Notes under the pieces: generated by a model
Database searches by the model: none
Told to the model about the DNA's origin: nothing
Seen by the model: the letters and a program-made list of their open reading frames with translations, nothing else
Shown here: positions 19,689-32,212 of the stretch, piece by piece
Layout of the letters: each line of letters starts with the position of its first letter
Position numbering within the stretch: the first letter of the stretch is position 1
Source of the DNA: Asparagopsis taxiformis
Taxonomy: Eukaryota > Rhodophyta > Florideophyceae > Bonnemaisoniales > Bonnemaisoniaceae
Direction: 5' to 3'
Assembly (NCBI GenBank): GCA_030407315.1
Contig: JALQPE010001824.1
Location: forward strand, 1 to 64,000
DNA length: 64,000 nt
Made by a program: the position numbers and the translations under genes

Positions 19689-21344
19689 ATGCCTCCTCCC
19701 AGCGAAAACAACGACCTGCTCTGCGAAATAGAAGAGACATACTCTACACTTCTTCAACGGTTTCTCGCTCCTATCCATGATGAATTGGCCGCTTTGCGCT
19801 ATCTCGCTTCCATTCTAGAGGGTACCAACACGCGTGGCGTTTCGTGCCAGGACCGCGGTCCCCACATGCACATTGCTTGTCAGGTCGTGAATAGCATTTT
19901 CACCAACAAAGCCACTGTCTCTCGCTTTGTAGCTCACTGCATCATAAAGGAATTGGTGAGGACTGGCACTCCGTTCGAAACCTCTTCTGCAAACCCCTCT
20001 CAACCTTCCTATTCATGTCCAGCTCTACTCCTCACCGTGTTGTCCTTCTCCCAATTCTCTTCCGCTCCTCCAGACACCACACAGTCCAAGCGGTCCCTCA
20101 TCACCAGCCCTGTCGGGAAGAAACACGTCTACCTTCAGCGGTCCATCGTCGGCTCTGCTTTCTTGTCGATGGCCAATGACCACATCGTTAGGTGGAAGGA
20201 TTCACCATGCGCAAGGCAGGACTAGCAGACCCTAGAGAAGAAGATGACCTTAAAATGTCGACAGACCTCCGCAGCTATCCACTTCGCAACGCGACTGTTG
20301 TGCCTCTGAACAAGCCCGCCTTGGTGTGCCTCCCATCTCAAGCTCTTCGTGAAGAATTTGCTCTCTCGATGCCTACCGACGAAGACAACCTCTTCATGCC
20401 CCTTCAAAGCGGAAAAGACTATCTACCGACTCCGACATGGAATCCATTCAAGCTCACTCACCCTCGTCCCCCACTTTCAGAAATTCCGGTCTCGCTCCCG
20501 CCGACACTGCACCAATTCTAATCGCTACTTCCGCGCTGCGTGCACTCACAAAGTTCTTCAACAACTCCAGAAAGACTGTAAAACTGGAGCTCCTCAAATC
20601 GTCCTTCTTTCTTCTCCACCAAGACTTCGGCGCCGCTCTCCTCGAAAATCCTGAGAGCAGAAATCATGGCTCGTTCATGACTGGAAGCAATGAGCTCCCC
20701 ATTCGTCCCCCGATTCCATTCCGACCACAACGAGAGCTTACGGAAACAGTGCCGAAGCACACGAAGTATACGAAGAAAACGACAAAATCTTCAACAATTT
20801 CACACTCGGCTGTGAGGAGCTCATGGTTCAGCTCACCTACGTTTCCGTCACAGACACAGATTCTGTCTCCTCATCCCCCGGTACCTCAAAGCAGAGAGAA
20901 GCGGTGATAAAATTCTCCTTCCTCACTACCCCCATGATTCTTCTCAGTAGTCTCACTCAATGCAATCAACGTCACATTCTCTGTTACAGCACGGAAAGTA
21001 TTCTCGCCGCTTACAAAATTGCTCTATGTTTGAAGTCCCTCTTCTGCGTAATGCTCAATGCAAAAGAATATGCAAAAGATGGCTTCCCATGTGTTGGAAA
21101 TCACGGCTGCCTCGACCTTCGCGACTACATCCCTGGTTGCGAGCTACTCTCCAGTTTGATTCGGAAGAAGAGGAACGTATCTGCCCATGAATATGAGACC
21201 ATCAAATTTGATGAATCTGACCTTCACTCTACGGCGTCTGAGGACCCCATTCCTTCCTGCAACGCCACAGAAGATTTTCAACTTCTGTACGAAGATGAAC
21301 AGCTTGTAACATCCCTCGTAAAGTGGGTCTTGCCCCATACCTAG
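19689..21344 (+). pseudogene. A': broken copy of gene A
   Basis: It aligns with gene A from the start (MPPPSENN) to the end, but the reading passes through three frames with shifts near 20205, 20403 and 20710. At the second, gene A reads CCGCCTTCAAAG where A' reads CCCCTTCAAAG, a one-base loss. Conserved blocks such as SPVGKKHVYL, MANDHIVRWKDS, RSYPLRNATVVP, CLDLRDYIPG and SAHEYETIKFD remain recognisable. The 3' side runs directly into the duplicated block at 21465; no gene B equivalent follows. Confidence 0.85.
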
Positions 21345-21464
21345 AGCTAGGTACTTCAAACCCTGCCGTAAAATTTTGTGTTTGTTGTCACCTTCATAAG
21401 TGCCCATTTTACAGCTGTCACCTCCTTCCTTCTACTAGTACCTTTCTACATCCTCTTATAAGAG

Positions 21465-22325
21465 ATCTGGTGCATGCGAGCGGGCATATGGGTCGTTCAA
21501 AATCTATCCTGGTAACTGGAAGAATTGGGTTTGTACGGATCCGTATGCATACGCGGTGGAAGTAGTGGAATGCCAATATGCAGATATGCAGATTATGACC
21601 GCGATGCCAAACCATTTCCTGACCTACTGTACAACGTCAATCCCTTCACTCTTCATTTTAATTCCCGTGTTCACTCCGGCCCCACCGCCCAATTCACCTC
21701 CCTTCCAGTACTACCATACTATACTACCTGCCAATTATTTCCTAGCTTTTCACCTTCTCACCTACCTCAACATAAGAAATGTCCCTCCTTCACGGCAACA
21801 CCAGAATATATTCCAAGAAACAATTTCATACATGCACCTAGCCTACAAGCAGCTCACCCCAAGACATTGCTCATGCGAAATTTCATTTACACTATGTCCC
21901 ACACTACACCTGTAATGGAACCGCCAAAACCAGCGAAACCAGCCTCCCAAACTAGTCCATGCACTGGTTTAAACCACACTCCGTACTGTATCCGTCGCTG
22001 GTTTGCCATTCCCGTCATTCCATAGCCGAAATAAATAATTTCAATGGTTATTTCCCACCCCCCGCTGGCCGTCAGCGAATGGACGGGCGCAAATCTAAAA
22101 CCATCAAAAAAATCATACCCAACTACAGTACAGAACCAGCCTTTCAGCCTGGCCTGGCCAATGCTTTCCTCTGGTTTTTTCCATCCCATTTCTCTACTGT
22201 ATCCGGCCACGTCGCGTGGTTTTTTTCCAATAAAATTTCCAAATTTTGCTCTGGCCGGCTATTCCATCCAAATCTACTGGTTCAAACCAGTGAAATCAAC
22301 GGTTTTCTCAAAACTTGCTCATGCT
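21465..22325. repeat. Second copy of the 14120-15186 block
   Basis: It starts in a half-palindrome (GGTGCATGCGAGCGGGC, the right arm of the unit-4 hairpin), continues through the TTCAAAATC...TTGG-type flank, then the shared intergenic stretch and the AACCAG-rich segment, ending TTGCTCATGCTGTGC at about 22315-22329. Unlike the first copy it lacks the 200-bp palindrome insertion and the left hairpin arm. Confidence 0.75.
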
Positions 22326-23250
22326 GTGCATGGTACAAACGAATATATGGCATCCAGCGATTCATACAGGCCCGGATGACATCGATTATAGGGCTCCATC
22401 AGGGATTGTTGATCGATCGATCGTTGGCCACCTGGGATCCGAGCGTACTGGTCTACCGGAAAGATGTCTCCTCCTGTTTACAGGTCGAAAAAGGGCCAAT
22501 TCAAAGTACCACTCCGAAATGAATGGTGAGGTGTTCATGGGTTGGCTCGAGTATACTATATTCCCCCAGTTGCGCGCAACTGGGCGGCGATGTGTTCTTG
22601 TGTTGGACTGGGCAAAGTACCACAAAATGATGACACCTGACACAAGAAAATCGACAACGGTATGGAATATGAAGGACCTTATAGATGCGATCAAGCGATG
22701 GGACGGGCCACTCGATGATGACTGGCCAATTCAGTAAGGTGACAAGAAGTTAAACAGCCAACTTCTCGCTGAAGCAAAAAACTGCCACCAAGGATGCAAG
22801 TACCGAGCACAGGAGCTGGCAGACAAGTTTCCAGATGGCTCCTTCGAGACCAAAATTTTATTTCTTCCCGTGGCCCATCCAGAGCTCAATCCTATTGAAA
22901 TGGTGTGGGGTACAGTGAAGCGTTCTGTTGCAAGTCAGAATATGGGGTTCAGGCTTGGTGACATGGAGAGGCTCACGGAACAAGAACTTGAAAAAATTAC
23001 TGCAGAAAAGTTCGAACTGTATGCGGAGCATGCTAAGCGTGAGGAAGACCGCAATCAGCGTTTGTCTCAAATCTCTGACAGCGATGAATACGATGAGCAC
23101 AATGACAGCGATTGGGCGGCACGACACGGCGAGCAATCTGAGTCTTTAGATGACTCGGACTCTCCCCTATGGGGCTCTGATCTACCCTTGGCGGAAGCCA
23201 ATGCATTGAACGAAGATGCAATCCGGGAAGGAAATGACTTAGAAGCTTAG
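22315..23250 (+). pseudogene. DDE_3 (Tc1/mariner-IS630-like) transposase remnant
   Basis: One frame runs through the region, broken by a TAA at 22735-22737. The segment VLVLDWAKYHKMM matches the second catalytic Asp region, and LPVAHPELNPIEMVWGTVKR matches the last acidic residue region of DDE_3 transposases. The N-terminal DNA-binding part and first Asp are missing. The C-terminus is an acidic tail ending at 23250. It joins directly to the AACCAG-rich segment, so it may be the transposase of that element family, or a fragment captured by it. Confidence 0.8.
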
Positions 23251-23475
23251 AAATTTACTATTGAATGAACTGAGAACTTGTGCTGATCTATACGTCCTGA
23301 AATCTCATAGAAAGTTCGAGCTCTAGAAAAGCTTTATTTTGACGTTAAAATGAAGAGAAAAGGATAACTAGAACCGAAGATACGTAAATTTTCCAAGTTG
23401 GCATTTTGTGTATTTTTCTATATAAATTCCACGATTTCTCAATTCTCTCGGTAAATGTGTTGGACTTTAGTACCC
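23251..23475. other. Intergenic
   Basis: No feature recognised. Confidence 0.4.
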
Positions 23476-23604
23476 CGCAATATATACTAGAGAAAATGGA
23501 TGACGGTTCCTAGTGTCTCGCAATATGTACTAGAGAAAGTGGATGACGGTTCCTAGTATCCCGCCATATGTACTAAAGAAAGTGGACGTCCGCATCCAAA
23601 AAAA
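23476..23604. repeat. Three 43-bp direct repeats
   Basis: Copies start at 23476, 23519 and 23562 with ACTAGAGAAA and GGATGACGGTTCCTAGT as shared words; the third diverges after about 30 bp, where a palindrome follows. Confidence 0.75.
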
Positions 23605-23626
23605 TATTTTTTTGGACGCGGATGTT
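23584..23626. repeat. 22-bp-arm palindrome
   Basis: GGACGTCCGCATCC, an A run, a T run and GGACGCGGATGTTC; 19 of 22 positions pair with almost no loop. Confidence 0.65.
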
Positions 23627-23816
23627 CATTAGTTCTAGTAAATCTCGGGGCCGACTAGGACCCGTAATAGACTGACTGGACGTCCGCGTCCATTTCCGAA
23701 AACACTGACGAAGCACGCCTTTTGCAACATTTCAAGATCGGAAATCCGACATCGAAACGTACTCGCACACCGAATTCAAAACTCTGAAGTACAATTCTGA
23801 ATGAGTTTCCGCAACT

Positions 23817-23896
23817 CAAGTCCGATCGAAAACACTTGGGTTAACAAAGCTGAGCTCGACGATTGGCCGGACATAGTTCAGAAGTACTTCAAGTGA
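23817..23896 (+). pseudogene. Gypsy polyprotein C-terminus, chromodomain-like tail
   Basis: An open stretch reads ENTWVNKAELDDWPDIVQKY before a TGA at 23894-23896. This resembles the helix that ends Gypsy integrase chromodomains. It lies 38 bp upstream of a purine tract and LTR, the expected place. The sequence upstream is out of frame and decayed. Confidence 0.55.
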
Positions 23897-23934
23897 TTAT
23901 TCGAAGACGAATAAGGGTTTAAGAAGGGAGGAGT

Positions 23935-24258
23935 TGTAACGACTAATCTAAATGTCATGAGAATCCTAGCGGGATCATGCCATCATGGTCGCTATTTACA
24001 GTGCATTGTAGTCTTTACACCCCTTATTGTAGTGACTAGGATTCCTTTTTCAGGTATTTATATTAGCCTATGTTAGTTACGCGTAGCATACCGTAAGGTG
24101 CGATTCTAGCTAATATTCGCACCTTACACAGTACATCTTTGCATTTGCTATCTGTAGACTAATGTATTGATTCCAGGTAGTATAGGCTAGCCTAAAATTC
24201 TATAAAGGATGAGGCTGCAAGCTCCGACTTCGAACTAGAGCAAGCCACAACACAAACA
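23935..24258. mobile_element. LTR of a Gypsy-type element
   Basis: It starts TGTAACGACTAATC right after the purine tract AAGAAGGGAGGAG and ends ACACAAACA. A TATAAA (about 24201-24206) lies inside. Length is 324 bp. No partner LTR is seen in the window, so the element is truncated upstream. Confidence 0.6.
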
Positions 24259-24941
24259 TTTTTAATTAATGGGTTGAGCCAAAACAAGTGCCGCCTATCA
24301 GCCTCAAAAATTTAATCAAAAGTAAGTTGCCACAACCCAAATTGGGCGCAAGCCCAACATGTCTAGAGTTTTGGTCCTAAGCTATTCAATAAAAATAAGT
24401 CTAACTTGTAAACTTAGAAGAACAAATTACAAACCTCCATTTAATCCGTGCAAGCTCATGGATACATAATTCCGTTCAAAATTCCGAATGGAGAACGGCC
24501 CTCATTACTTTGGCCCTTGGTCCCCAAATATAGAAACGGTATTTTTTACTTCTTCGCTGAGCCATACTGTCACTGCGCGCACTGAACCCACTTGAGACAG
24601 GCTGTCACAAGAACACACTATTGTCCACGGCAAGCTGAGGAAAAGAAGCATACTGAGTCCAATGATCTCAGGACAGAGAATGGGCCTGTACACAGTCCGC
24701 ATACGGTCCAGTATTTTGGGAGAGGAGAGGATTTAGACTGGGCCGAAACCTTCAGGGGATGGAATGGACCGGACCCGCGGCCCACCATAGACGAGGACTC
24801 GGAGTCTGCGAGCTAGTAATGATGGGTTGGACTGGACTCTTAATCCATAGCAAACAAATAGACCGGATTTTCAGGTTGCTTGAAATTTAGGGACCAGACA
24901 GGTAAGGACTGCGGTCCTGGAGATTATTAACTGCTGGTAGT
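24259..24941. other. Intergenic; 3' subterminal part of hAT element
   Basis: Words such as GGACCGGACCCGCGG and GGACTGGACTCTT near 24760-24840 recall the GGACTGGACTGGTCC motifs on the other side of the hAT gene (27776-27792). No gene. Confidence 0.4.
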
Positions 24942-27582
24942 TTAATCAATCATATCATTCCAAGATTTTAGCAACAAGCTAGACTTGATAGAAGAATCAT
25001 TAATTGAGCATCGGTTGCCATCTACTATCATCCCAGCTTGAGAGAATGCGCTTTCACTAGCCACTGAAGAAGCCTGGGTGGCCAACACGTTGTGGGCAAC
25101 TTTCGCAATCGATGGAAATCTGCATTAGTTATTACTCCACCACATTAGTGGATTGATAGAACAGTCACCGGCAGTTGTTGTAGTAGGTATTTTGGGCTTG
25201 CCCCGCATTGGCACGTGCTGCCACATGATTGGCCAAGTCTCAGCCCGGAACTCGCCAGTCAGGTAAGCCGTCCAGCTGCCCACGAGGAACACGTATAGGG
25301 CCCTCCCTCACTGTAACCTACCTTACAGTTGAGCTAAGTTCTTACCGGACCTCGGGTCCACTACGACTGACCCACACGGGGTAATTTATTTTGGCCGAGC
25401 GCCTTTACACTGTAAACTAGTAACATGTATTACACTACCTGTATTCTATGCAATGATCTTGCACCTGCCCATCCGGCTACAACCAATACTAATGGACAAC
25501 CACTTGGGTTCATGCAGCTCGCATGCACACCCTAATCAAGTGCCAATAGTGGAACTTTATTTAGACTAAATACTAGTACTCAAGCCCTTTCGACTAGCGG
25601 AGGGCGCCTAGCCTGAAAAGGTAACGTAAAGTTATTGAGACTTACGACCCCATTGACACAGCACCTCGCGGGCTTGTCGTTTATCTCAGTTCGAGATTTC
25701 CCCCTCTTGAGAAAACGCTCTCCCCATCTTCGTGGCTCTATATTTTTCGTCCCTTGCTCCATAGCTACGCCCAGTGCGTGAGCACCCTCCCACTTGACGT
25801 GGACCATTGGCTTAGCGCCACCGCGAAAGCAGCGTGAATCTCTTGGATTCGTTTGCTCTACCGCTCACCTCGCTACTGAGGGTGGGGACCCTGTAGGCAT
25901 CTAGCTAATACAGTTGTTCCCATTAGAAAGCGGTTGATCTCATCCGTTGAGCTCCCTCCAAGTACTGCATCATCTTCGTCCCATAATTCGTCATATAGTG
26001 ATTTGGATATAATACCATTCACTTCATTACTATCATCTGCATCATTTTCGACCGATAATTCCACATGTCTTCTCAAAATATCTCCATCTCTAATTATATG
26101 ATCAGGAAACCAAAGATCTAATACCCTTGCCAAACTGACAAGCTCCGGACATATCAACCCTTCATACTTTTTCAATTTAGTATTCATCCGCGACGCTATA
26201 GCGTCGGGGATAATTATATTTTGAAGCCTATATATAGGCATCCCCATCAATTGCTTTTTGGCACTTTCTCAGAAGCAGTTTGAAACCTTTGACGCAAACA
26301 CCCAGGGTGAGGTATTGCAAGCCTGACTGAGTTTCAGTTAATGTCACAGCTATTTGCAGAAAGCTGCAGACAGTATCAGCGTTCTCCCAATCTTCTTCCT
26401 ATATCGCGTATTTGCTGATATCAGGAGTGCTATTGACAACAGTAGTCAAAATTTGCTTACTTTCAAAAGCTTTCTTCACCATTTGAAAATTTGAAGACCA
26501 TCGCGTGTCGCAGCCTGCGTCTATCCCAGGAATCGTTACATTCCGGATTCCAAGTGCGTTTGCTACACTCTCGAAAGTGTCGCGACTCTTAACAGAGGAC
26601 CGCAACGCATTTATGAAAGATCCCACTGCCTGAATTTCGGACCTAATCAATGATAGAGCGTCTTTCACTGCAGTGTCTATCACATGTGCCATACACCGGA
26701 CATGGAAACTTTCTAGCGTAACACAATTTGCTATTCCAAGGTTTAGTCTTTCATGGAGCAGCTTGACACCGGCACAAATGTCACTGGCATTATCAGTACT
26801 TACGGCGAAAACCGATTTCTGTAATTCCCAGTCCTGGATTGTTCCATACAAAACATTGGCCGTAGCGTCTCCGGTGCGAGGAGTAGGGAAGCGAACGAAT
26901 TCCAAAAGGCAACTGCAAAAGCTCCAGAAATGGTCTATCGAGTGAGCTTTAATAGTTATATAACCCTTGTAAACCCGTGATGGCCACTTATCGGTAGTCA
27001 AACTGCACTTTGCAGGAATACCTAGCATCATTGTTTTCATGTATGCAAATTTCCCCTCATACATAGAATGAATCCGTCTGCTAACTGTGGTACGTGAAGG
27101 CACTTTGAATTCCTCGTTTAATGGGCAGATAAGCTTGCAAAATTGTTTTTCTCCACAGTTGAGAAACAACCAGAACTGCTAACTACCCAGGTACACAACG
27201 ACTAGTTATGCGTTCATGGAGCTCTGCGCCCGGAAAGATCAGGCCATTGCACATAGTGCCAGTTTTCTTGAAAACCTGCTGTCTTTCACCAACTATAAAT
27301 CCATTTTTCCTTGCGAGACTGGTTCGTGTGGACACACCACTTTTGATGCTAAACGACGCAGCGCACTTCAGACACTTTTGTCTCATTTCATTCCCACTGG
27401 ACGATTCCGTGAAATATTCTCACACTGAACTACTCTTGCGCTTCTTGAGGTTGTTCGGTTCGGGATGGTTCTGTCTTGTGGAGTCAACAGATATCCTTGA
27501 CTCCGATCTGTCTTCATTGTTTGTTGCTCCCGAATTGCATACCGAATGTTCCATTGTTTCAATGGATATAAACACCGTATAA
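24942..27582 (-). pseudogene. hAT transposase, interrupted
   Basis: Reading from right to left: a BED zinc finger (near 27340-27450, CLKCAA) has a TGA where Trp would be expected. The catalytic core (26399-27169) shows LTTDKWPS, VSTDNASDICAGVK, RCMAHVIDTAVKDAL and DAGCDTRWSSNFQ. A separate segment ends near 25873. The C-terminal dimerisation domain (24942-25118) shows SSVASESAFSQAGMIVD. An insertion of about 750 bp separates the last two parts. Frameshifts also occur near 27170 and 26260-26400. The order and motifs are those of hAT family cut-and-paste transposases. It is clearly inactive. Confidence 0.85.
25119..25868. mobile_element. Insertion inside the hAT gene
   Basis: About 750 bp with no coding similarity split the hAT gene before its dimerisation domain. 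I find no clear inverted ends, so the type of element is unknown; the boundaries are approximate. Confidence 0.45.
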
Positions 27583-28449
27583 TGGGAGCGCTAGCGGATC
27601 AGCCTGTGCGAACCAATTCTACGAGCAGTGTCCTTGTGTACAACCTAGGACATTGGTTGGACGCTCACAGCTTGATAGCTGCGAACCACAATTTTTGAAG
27701 TTGAACCAATTTGAAATCCACCTATTTTGTTTCCGGTCCGTACCGGTCTGAACCAGTCCGCCAGGCTTGATTGAGAATCATATCCGGACTGGACTGGTCC
27801 ACGTTTTGTCTAAAGGGAGACCGGACCATGGGAAGTCTTGTAGACCTCATATTAAAATACGGGTTATTTCCTTAAAGATCGAGTCATTTCCTAATTGCTT
27901 CATCATTTCCTAGATTACAAACTAAAGTAAAAAAATTGTATATTTTAATCAAAAGTCCGTCTAGTAGGAAAATACGAGAACATTTCAAAACTACTCAGTA
28001 CAAAAATTATTCCCTTTTCTTTAAGAAAATACAGGATGTTTGCCAATACCCTCCCGCCCTTGGTCGAGGCAGCTGGCATACTCAGCTACATATTACACTG
28101 TAAGTCCATCCTGAAATCAGACAGTGCAATGAATGAGTTTCTCAGTTCGAGTCCTGTCACGTTGATTGCTCTTGGGTAATTGCTGTAATGAGGATGATTT
28201 GTACTGGAAGGTGAAAAGTGTGTGCGGGACAAAGTTCGCTCCAATGCCACGCTGGAAGCTTGTCCAATCAAACTACTCAGCACACTACTAGCCTTCGAAC
28301 GGTACAATGAACGACTAAATGTCATTTCCTGAATGCAGCTTCCACTATGGATGTAATCATCGATCAAGTTTTTTCAGAGCCTGCCCCTACGTGAAAGGGT
28401 TCGAACATCGAATTTTTACTGGTGAATAAAGTCCGGATCATGGTTAACC
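27583..28449. other. hAT 5' subterminal region and intergenic sequence
   Basis: The stretch 27730-27835 carries GGTCCGTACCGGTC, GGACTGGACTGGTCC and GACCGGACCATGG motifs typical of hAT subterminal repeats. The rest shows no gene. Confidence 0.45.
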
Positions 28450-29696
28450 CTACATACTATCATACCCAGGCAAGTCATCAAACTCAGTCTCCAGCCTCCT
28501 CCTTACCCTGTCCCTATAGAGCTCCTGGGAGCGGGCCCTCTTACGAGAGATGTCGTCTCCAGTATTGACAAGATAGTTCTATAGCAACTTATAGAAAGAC
28601 TGTTCATTGCCAAGGAGCGAATTGAACTTGACGTGGATGTTTGTCAGTGCCACACAAGTACAGAAAACCAGATCGTACGTTTCTTCGTTCCACTTGTACT
28701 TGTTGGATATGACAGTCCATCAGCTTGACAGGCGACCAAAATAGTTCTCCACAATAATTCAGTCACTTGACAGCTCCTCATTGCACACCTTCTCGTCAGC
28801 AGTCAGAGTCCCATTAATTGGCTTCTTAACTGGATGAATCATCCTGATATGTCTTGTTCCACCCTGATATCCCTTGTCACTGAGTATGCCCCATTGATTA
28901 GGCTATGTGTCATTCAATTCCCCATCATCATCAAGTTCAGCCATGTCACTGCCTTTGGCAACGGAACTCTCGTGAAACTACAGGTTATCATAAAAGATGT
29001 CAATATCCGAAATAGATCCAGGGCGATGCTTGCTGCAGCCAATAGCGTATCCACGTGGAATGACAGAAACCTCGGTTTTGTATCCGTATAGGTTATGCTT
29101 ACCGCTGAAATATAACTTGCGCTCACGCATATTCCCAGATGGACGATTAGTCTGCTGACTAGTGACATCTGTGGCATATCGACAAAAATGGAACGTCGAG
29201 AAAACCTGTCTTTCCATCATCTCCTTCTTCATAGTGTACTTGGAGTTCTTGTCACTGCGAATTTGTGCAGCTCCGGCCCAATTATTTCCAGGTATCCCGT
29301 GATCAGCTTCTGGAAGGTTGTCCCTTTCATATCGAACATCAAACCAGACATCTGCCACGTCGAAGGATGCTTGAGCACAGCGAGTGTCATGAAAAAAACA
29401 TCCTTCGGCCGATGGTTAGACATACGACCTCTCCCGACGTTCCACGTGTACTGAACATGGGTGTTCATTCGTGTCCAAAAATATTCAAATTCAGACTCTG
29501 TGAAATTTGTCATCGTTTTGAGGGTATCGGGCCCTCCCTTTGACACGTAGCAGTCCAGAAGCGGACATGCTGACACTTCATCATCGGACGAGTCACCACG
29601 GGGAACACTTGACTGAATGCGGTTACGGTGGGTCTCAGCGGCCTCACTGAGCATGATAAGGGCCCTATTGACGTCGGGGGTAGGGTTGGTAGACAT
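28450..29696 (-). pseudogene. T1: DDE_Tnp_4 type transposase pseudogene
   Basis: The start is the ATG at 29696, 81 bp downstream of a TATAAAAG. Recognisable segments are a helical N-terminus (TESEFEYFW), a catalytic block YATDVTSQ...RPSGNMRERKLYFSGKH in a second frame, then WGILSDKGYQGG with the second Asp and an ENYFGRL segment with the final Glu. TGA codons interrupt the last part, and a frameshift separates the first two. The tail RARSQELYRDRVRRRLE is basic. It aligns with T2 along its length. The family is close to PIF/Harbinger transposases. Confidence 0.8.
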
Positions 29697-29776
29697 GTTG
29701 TTGAGCTGTGAGTGGATGAGTGGCCTGTAGAGGTATGTGGATGGTGAGAGTTGGTCTGGACTGGGGTAAGTGGCTA

Positions 29777-29784
29777 CTTTTATA
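29777..29784 (-). promoter_or_regulatory. TATA box of T1
   Basis: TATAAAAG on the minus strand, 81 bp upstream of the T1 start codon; T2 has a matching box. Confidence 0.5.
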
Positions 29785-30832
29785 CTCTATTGGATTGCAA
29801 CTAATATGAAGAAAGCCTGTGCTTGGAATAGTCGTGGTCATCTAGTTTCACGCTTGGCAATTAGGAAATATATCGATCTTTGATCAAATGGTCGATCTGT
29901 GATGATTCAATCTGTAATTATTCAAGTGTTATGTTTTAGATCAATTTTCTAGGATTTTTTGAAATGAACATATTATATGGTCGCTTTCTAAATATTTATT
30001 TTAAAAGCCATTATTTGATCAAGAGGTCTAGTAGACCTTTATATTAAATCATCGGTCTTTGCGCAAGTATCGTGGCATTGCGCAAAGACCGAGATATTTC
30101 CAAAATAAATTGGTCGTACAGCAACGTCTAAGTGACTCTTCAAGACCATAGATATTAATTTAACCAATACTGAATTACAAAATGACAAGCCATAAAATGA
30201 AAAATGGTTCTTTTCTCAATTAGGCAGAGATTGTGGAAACCTTTGGTTCGTGGTTTTGACAGCTGACTACATATCTATCTTAGTTTTATTTCATTAATGG
30301 CACACGGCTGAAGAATTATGACTAGAGTTCCACTTCTCCTCCTGGGCCAATGTATAGGTACTGAATAGAACTCCACGTACACCAGATCTCATGGTTAGCC
30401 AATCGTGAGTGTCGGGTGGATCCAAAACTCACCATCGTGAGTTCAAGTCTATGATTCGAGGAGAGCAAGGAATTGCCTTCTGTAATTTGGTTTAATTTGT
30501 TAACCACTGGTGATGTTAGAGTTTGATGGATGATTCGTTCTCCCCATCTGCCATTCATCAGTTTAAATGATGAGAATTAAATTCAGATGTCAGTCACTGT
30601 TCAGTGCGCAGTCGGTACTTCCAGGAACGCAGCAGAGCGGGGGCTCCTCGGCGTCTAGATCGGTTCCTCTAATTTTTTTATATAAGCTTGAAATTATTCA
30701 AGGTTGGAGCTTTTCTACTGTTGTATTATATCCATCTAGATCAGGCAATCCTGACATAAAGAATTTTGATGGAGGAGTTCAAACTCGGTACCCTTTCTCA
30801 GGTGCTCCCACTAGCAGCTTTATTTCCTATTC
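29785..30832. other. Intergenic
   Basis: No gene seen. A perfect short hairpin lies at 30053-30091. Confidence 0.4.
30053..30091. repeat. Perfect 14-bp hairpin
   Basis: CGGTCTTTGCGCAA and its exact reverse complement around an 11-nt loop. Confidence 0.75.
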
Positions 30833-32116
30833 TCACTCTTCGTTATCACTATTATTGAAAAGTCTCATACCAGAATTAACCCTTAGCCTCCTACGAGCAC
30901 GGTAGTTTTCCTGTCTCTCTTTGCGCTTTGTAGCGCTCTTCATATTACGTGCACGGATACAGCGAGCCAGTCCACGGTAGAAATTAAACTCTTGGCCTTG
31001 ATTCTGAAGAGGATCTCGCAAGGGGTGATGAAGTATATGGAAATTCGTTAGAGCAGTGCATATCTGGAATACAGTGTAATACTTGTCTTCACTCCAGGTG
31101 AATTTCCTGGCCATGATTCCCCACAGTGAGACCAGCCTCCCGAAATAATTCTTCACAATTGTCCTGCCACTTGACAATTGTAATTAAACGCTCTCTCTTC
31201 CATAGACAGACTCCTACTGCTAGGCTTCTTGTGGGGATGGATAAGACGAGTGATATTCGATCCACCCTGGTATCCCTTGTCTGCCAAAATCCCCCAAAGG
31301 TTAGGATACTTGTCAGCCAATAGTACTTCAGGGTCTGGAGCAGGATCACCTTGAACCACTGCAATTGCAGCACTGTAAAACCCTGCATTTTCACTGAAAA
31401 TTCTCAAGTCAGAAACTGATGCCTTGTAATGACTACTCACACCAATGCAAATGCCATTTGGCAAAACAGAAGCCTCGGTCTTATATCCACAGGAGTAGTT
31501 TTTCCCGCTGAAGTACGGCTTAGCTTCTCTCATTGTCCCACTCGGGCGCTCACGTTCTTGAAAAGTGACATCGGTCACATATCTGCAGTCCGGGAAATTG
31601 GTGAACCGTTGTCCACGTCTTTCCAGCTCAGAAATAGTGTAAAGGCTCTCCAATTCGATGACGAATTTGCGGTACAGCTCGTCACATACGAGCTTCATGA
31701 ACTTGTTGATAATTTTTTTGGAAGGTGGTACCATTGATCCCGAACATCGAACCCATAGAGGCCCAACCTCCAGCATTTTTAAGGACCGTTAGGAGCATGA
31801 AAAATACTTCTTTTCCATCAAAATCGCACTTGCGGGCCCTACCAACGTTCCTCTCACCCATGACGTGGTCTTCGATTTCAAACCAGATTTTCTCGAACTC
31901 TGCTGATGTCAAGTTAGACATCATCAGGAACTTTTCCTCACCACCATCTATGAGGATTTTCTCGATCACTGTCTTGGTGGAGTCGTCCTCTTCGCTCTCT
32001 TAAATGAGATCCTGTGTAGCGTTTGCATATTGCAAGGCATCTTGACCTCGCTGTGAGGCGGCTTCGGCGAGTACTTCCAAGTTCTGGAAGGCAGTACTCG
32101 TTTTGACAGACTGCAT
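30833..32116 (-). pseudogene. T2: second DDE_Tnp_4 type transposase pseudogene
   Basis: Start ATG at 32116; stop at 30833-30835. The catalytic region has YVTDVTFQ, RPSGTMREAKPYFSGK, WGILADKGYQGG and ENYFGRL-like NYFGRLVSLWG, matching the D, D and E positions of T1. The C-terminal tail is basic (SATKRKERQENYRARRR) then acidic. One TAA (31999-32001) and at least two frameshifts break it. T1 and T2 are related but clearly diverged, so they represent separate insertions of one family, not a recent tandem duplication. Confidence 0.8.
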
Positions 32117-32204
32117 TGCTGGTATGAGGTTGATGTTTGGAGGTCAGGTATGGTCGGAGGGATGGGTAGGAGTTGAATTGGGAGCTGACCAGGGGTGGAC
32201 ACGT

Positions 32205-32212
32205 ATTTTATA
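32205..32212 (-). promoter_or_regulatory. TATA box of T2
   Basis: TATAAAAT on the minus strand, 89 bp upstream of the T2 start. Confidence 0.45.

Noticed and set aside
30395..30470. Possible tRNA near GTTCAAGTC
   Set aside because: No acceptor or T-arm pairing could be built.
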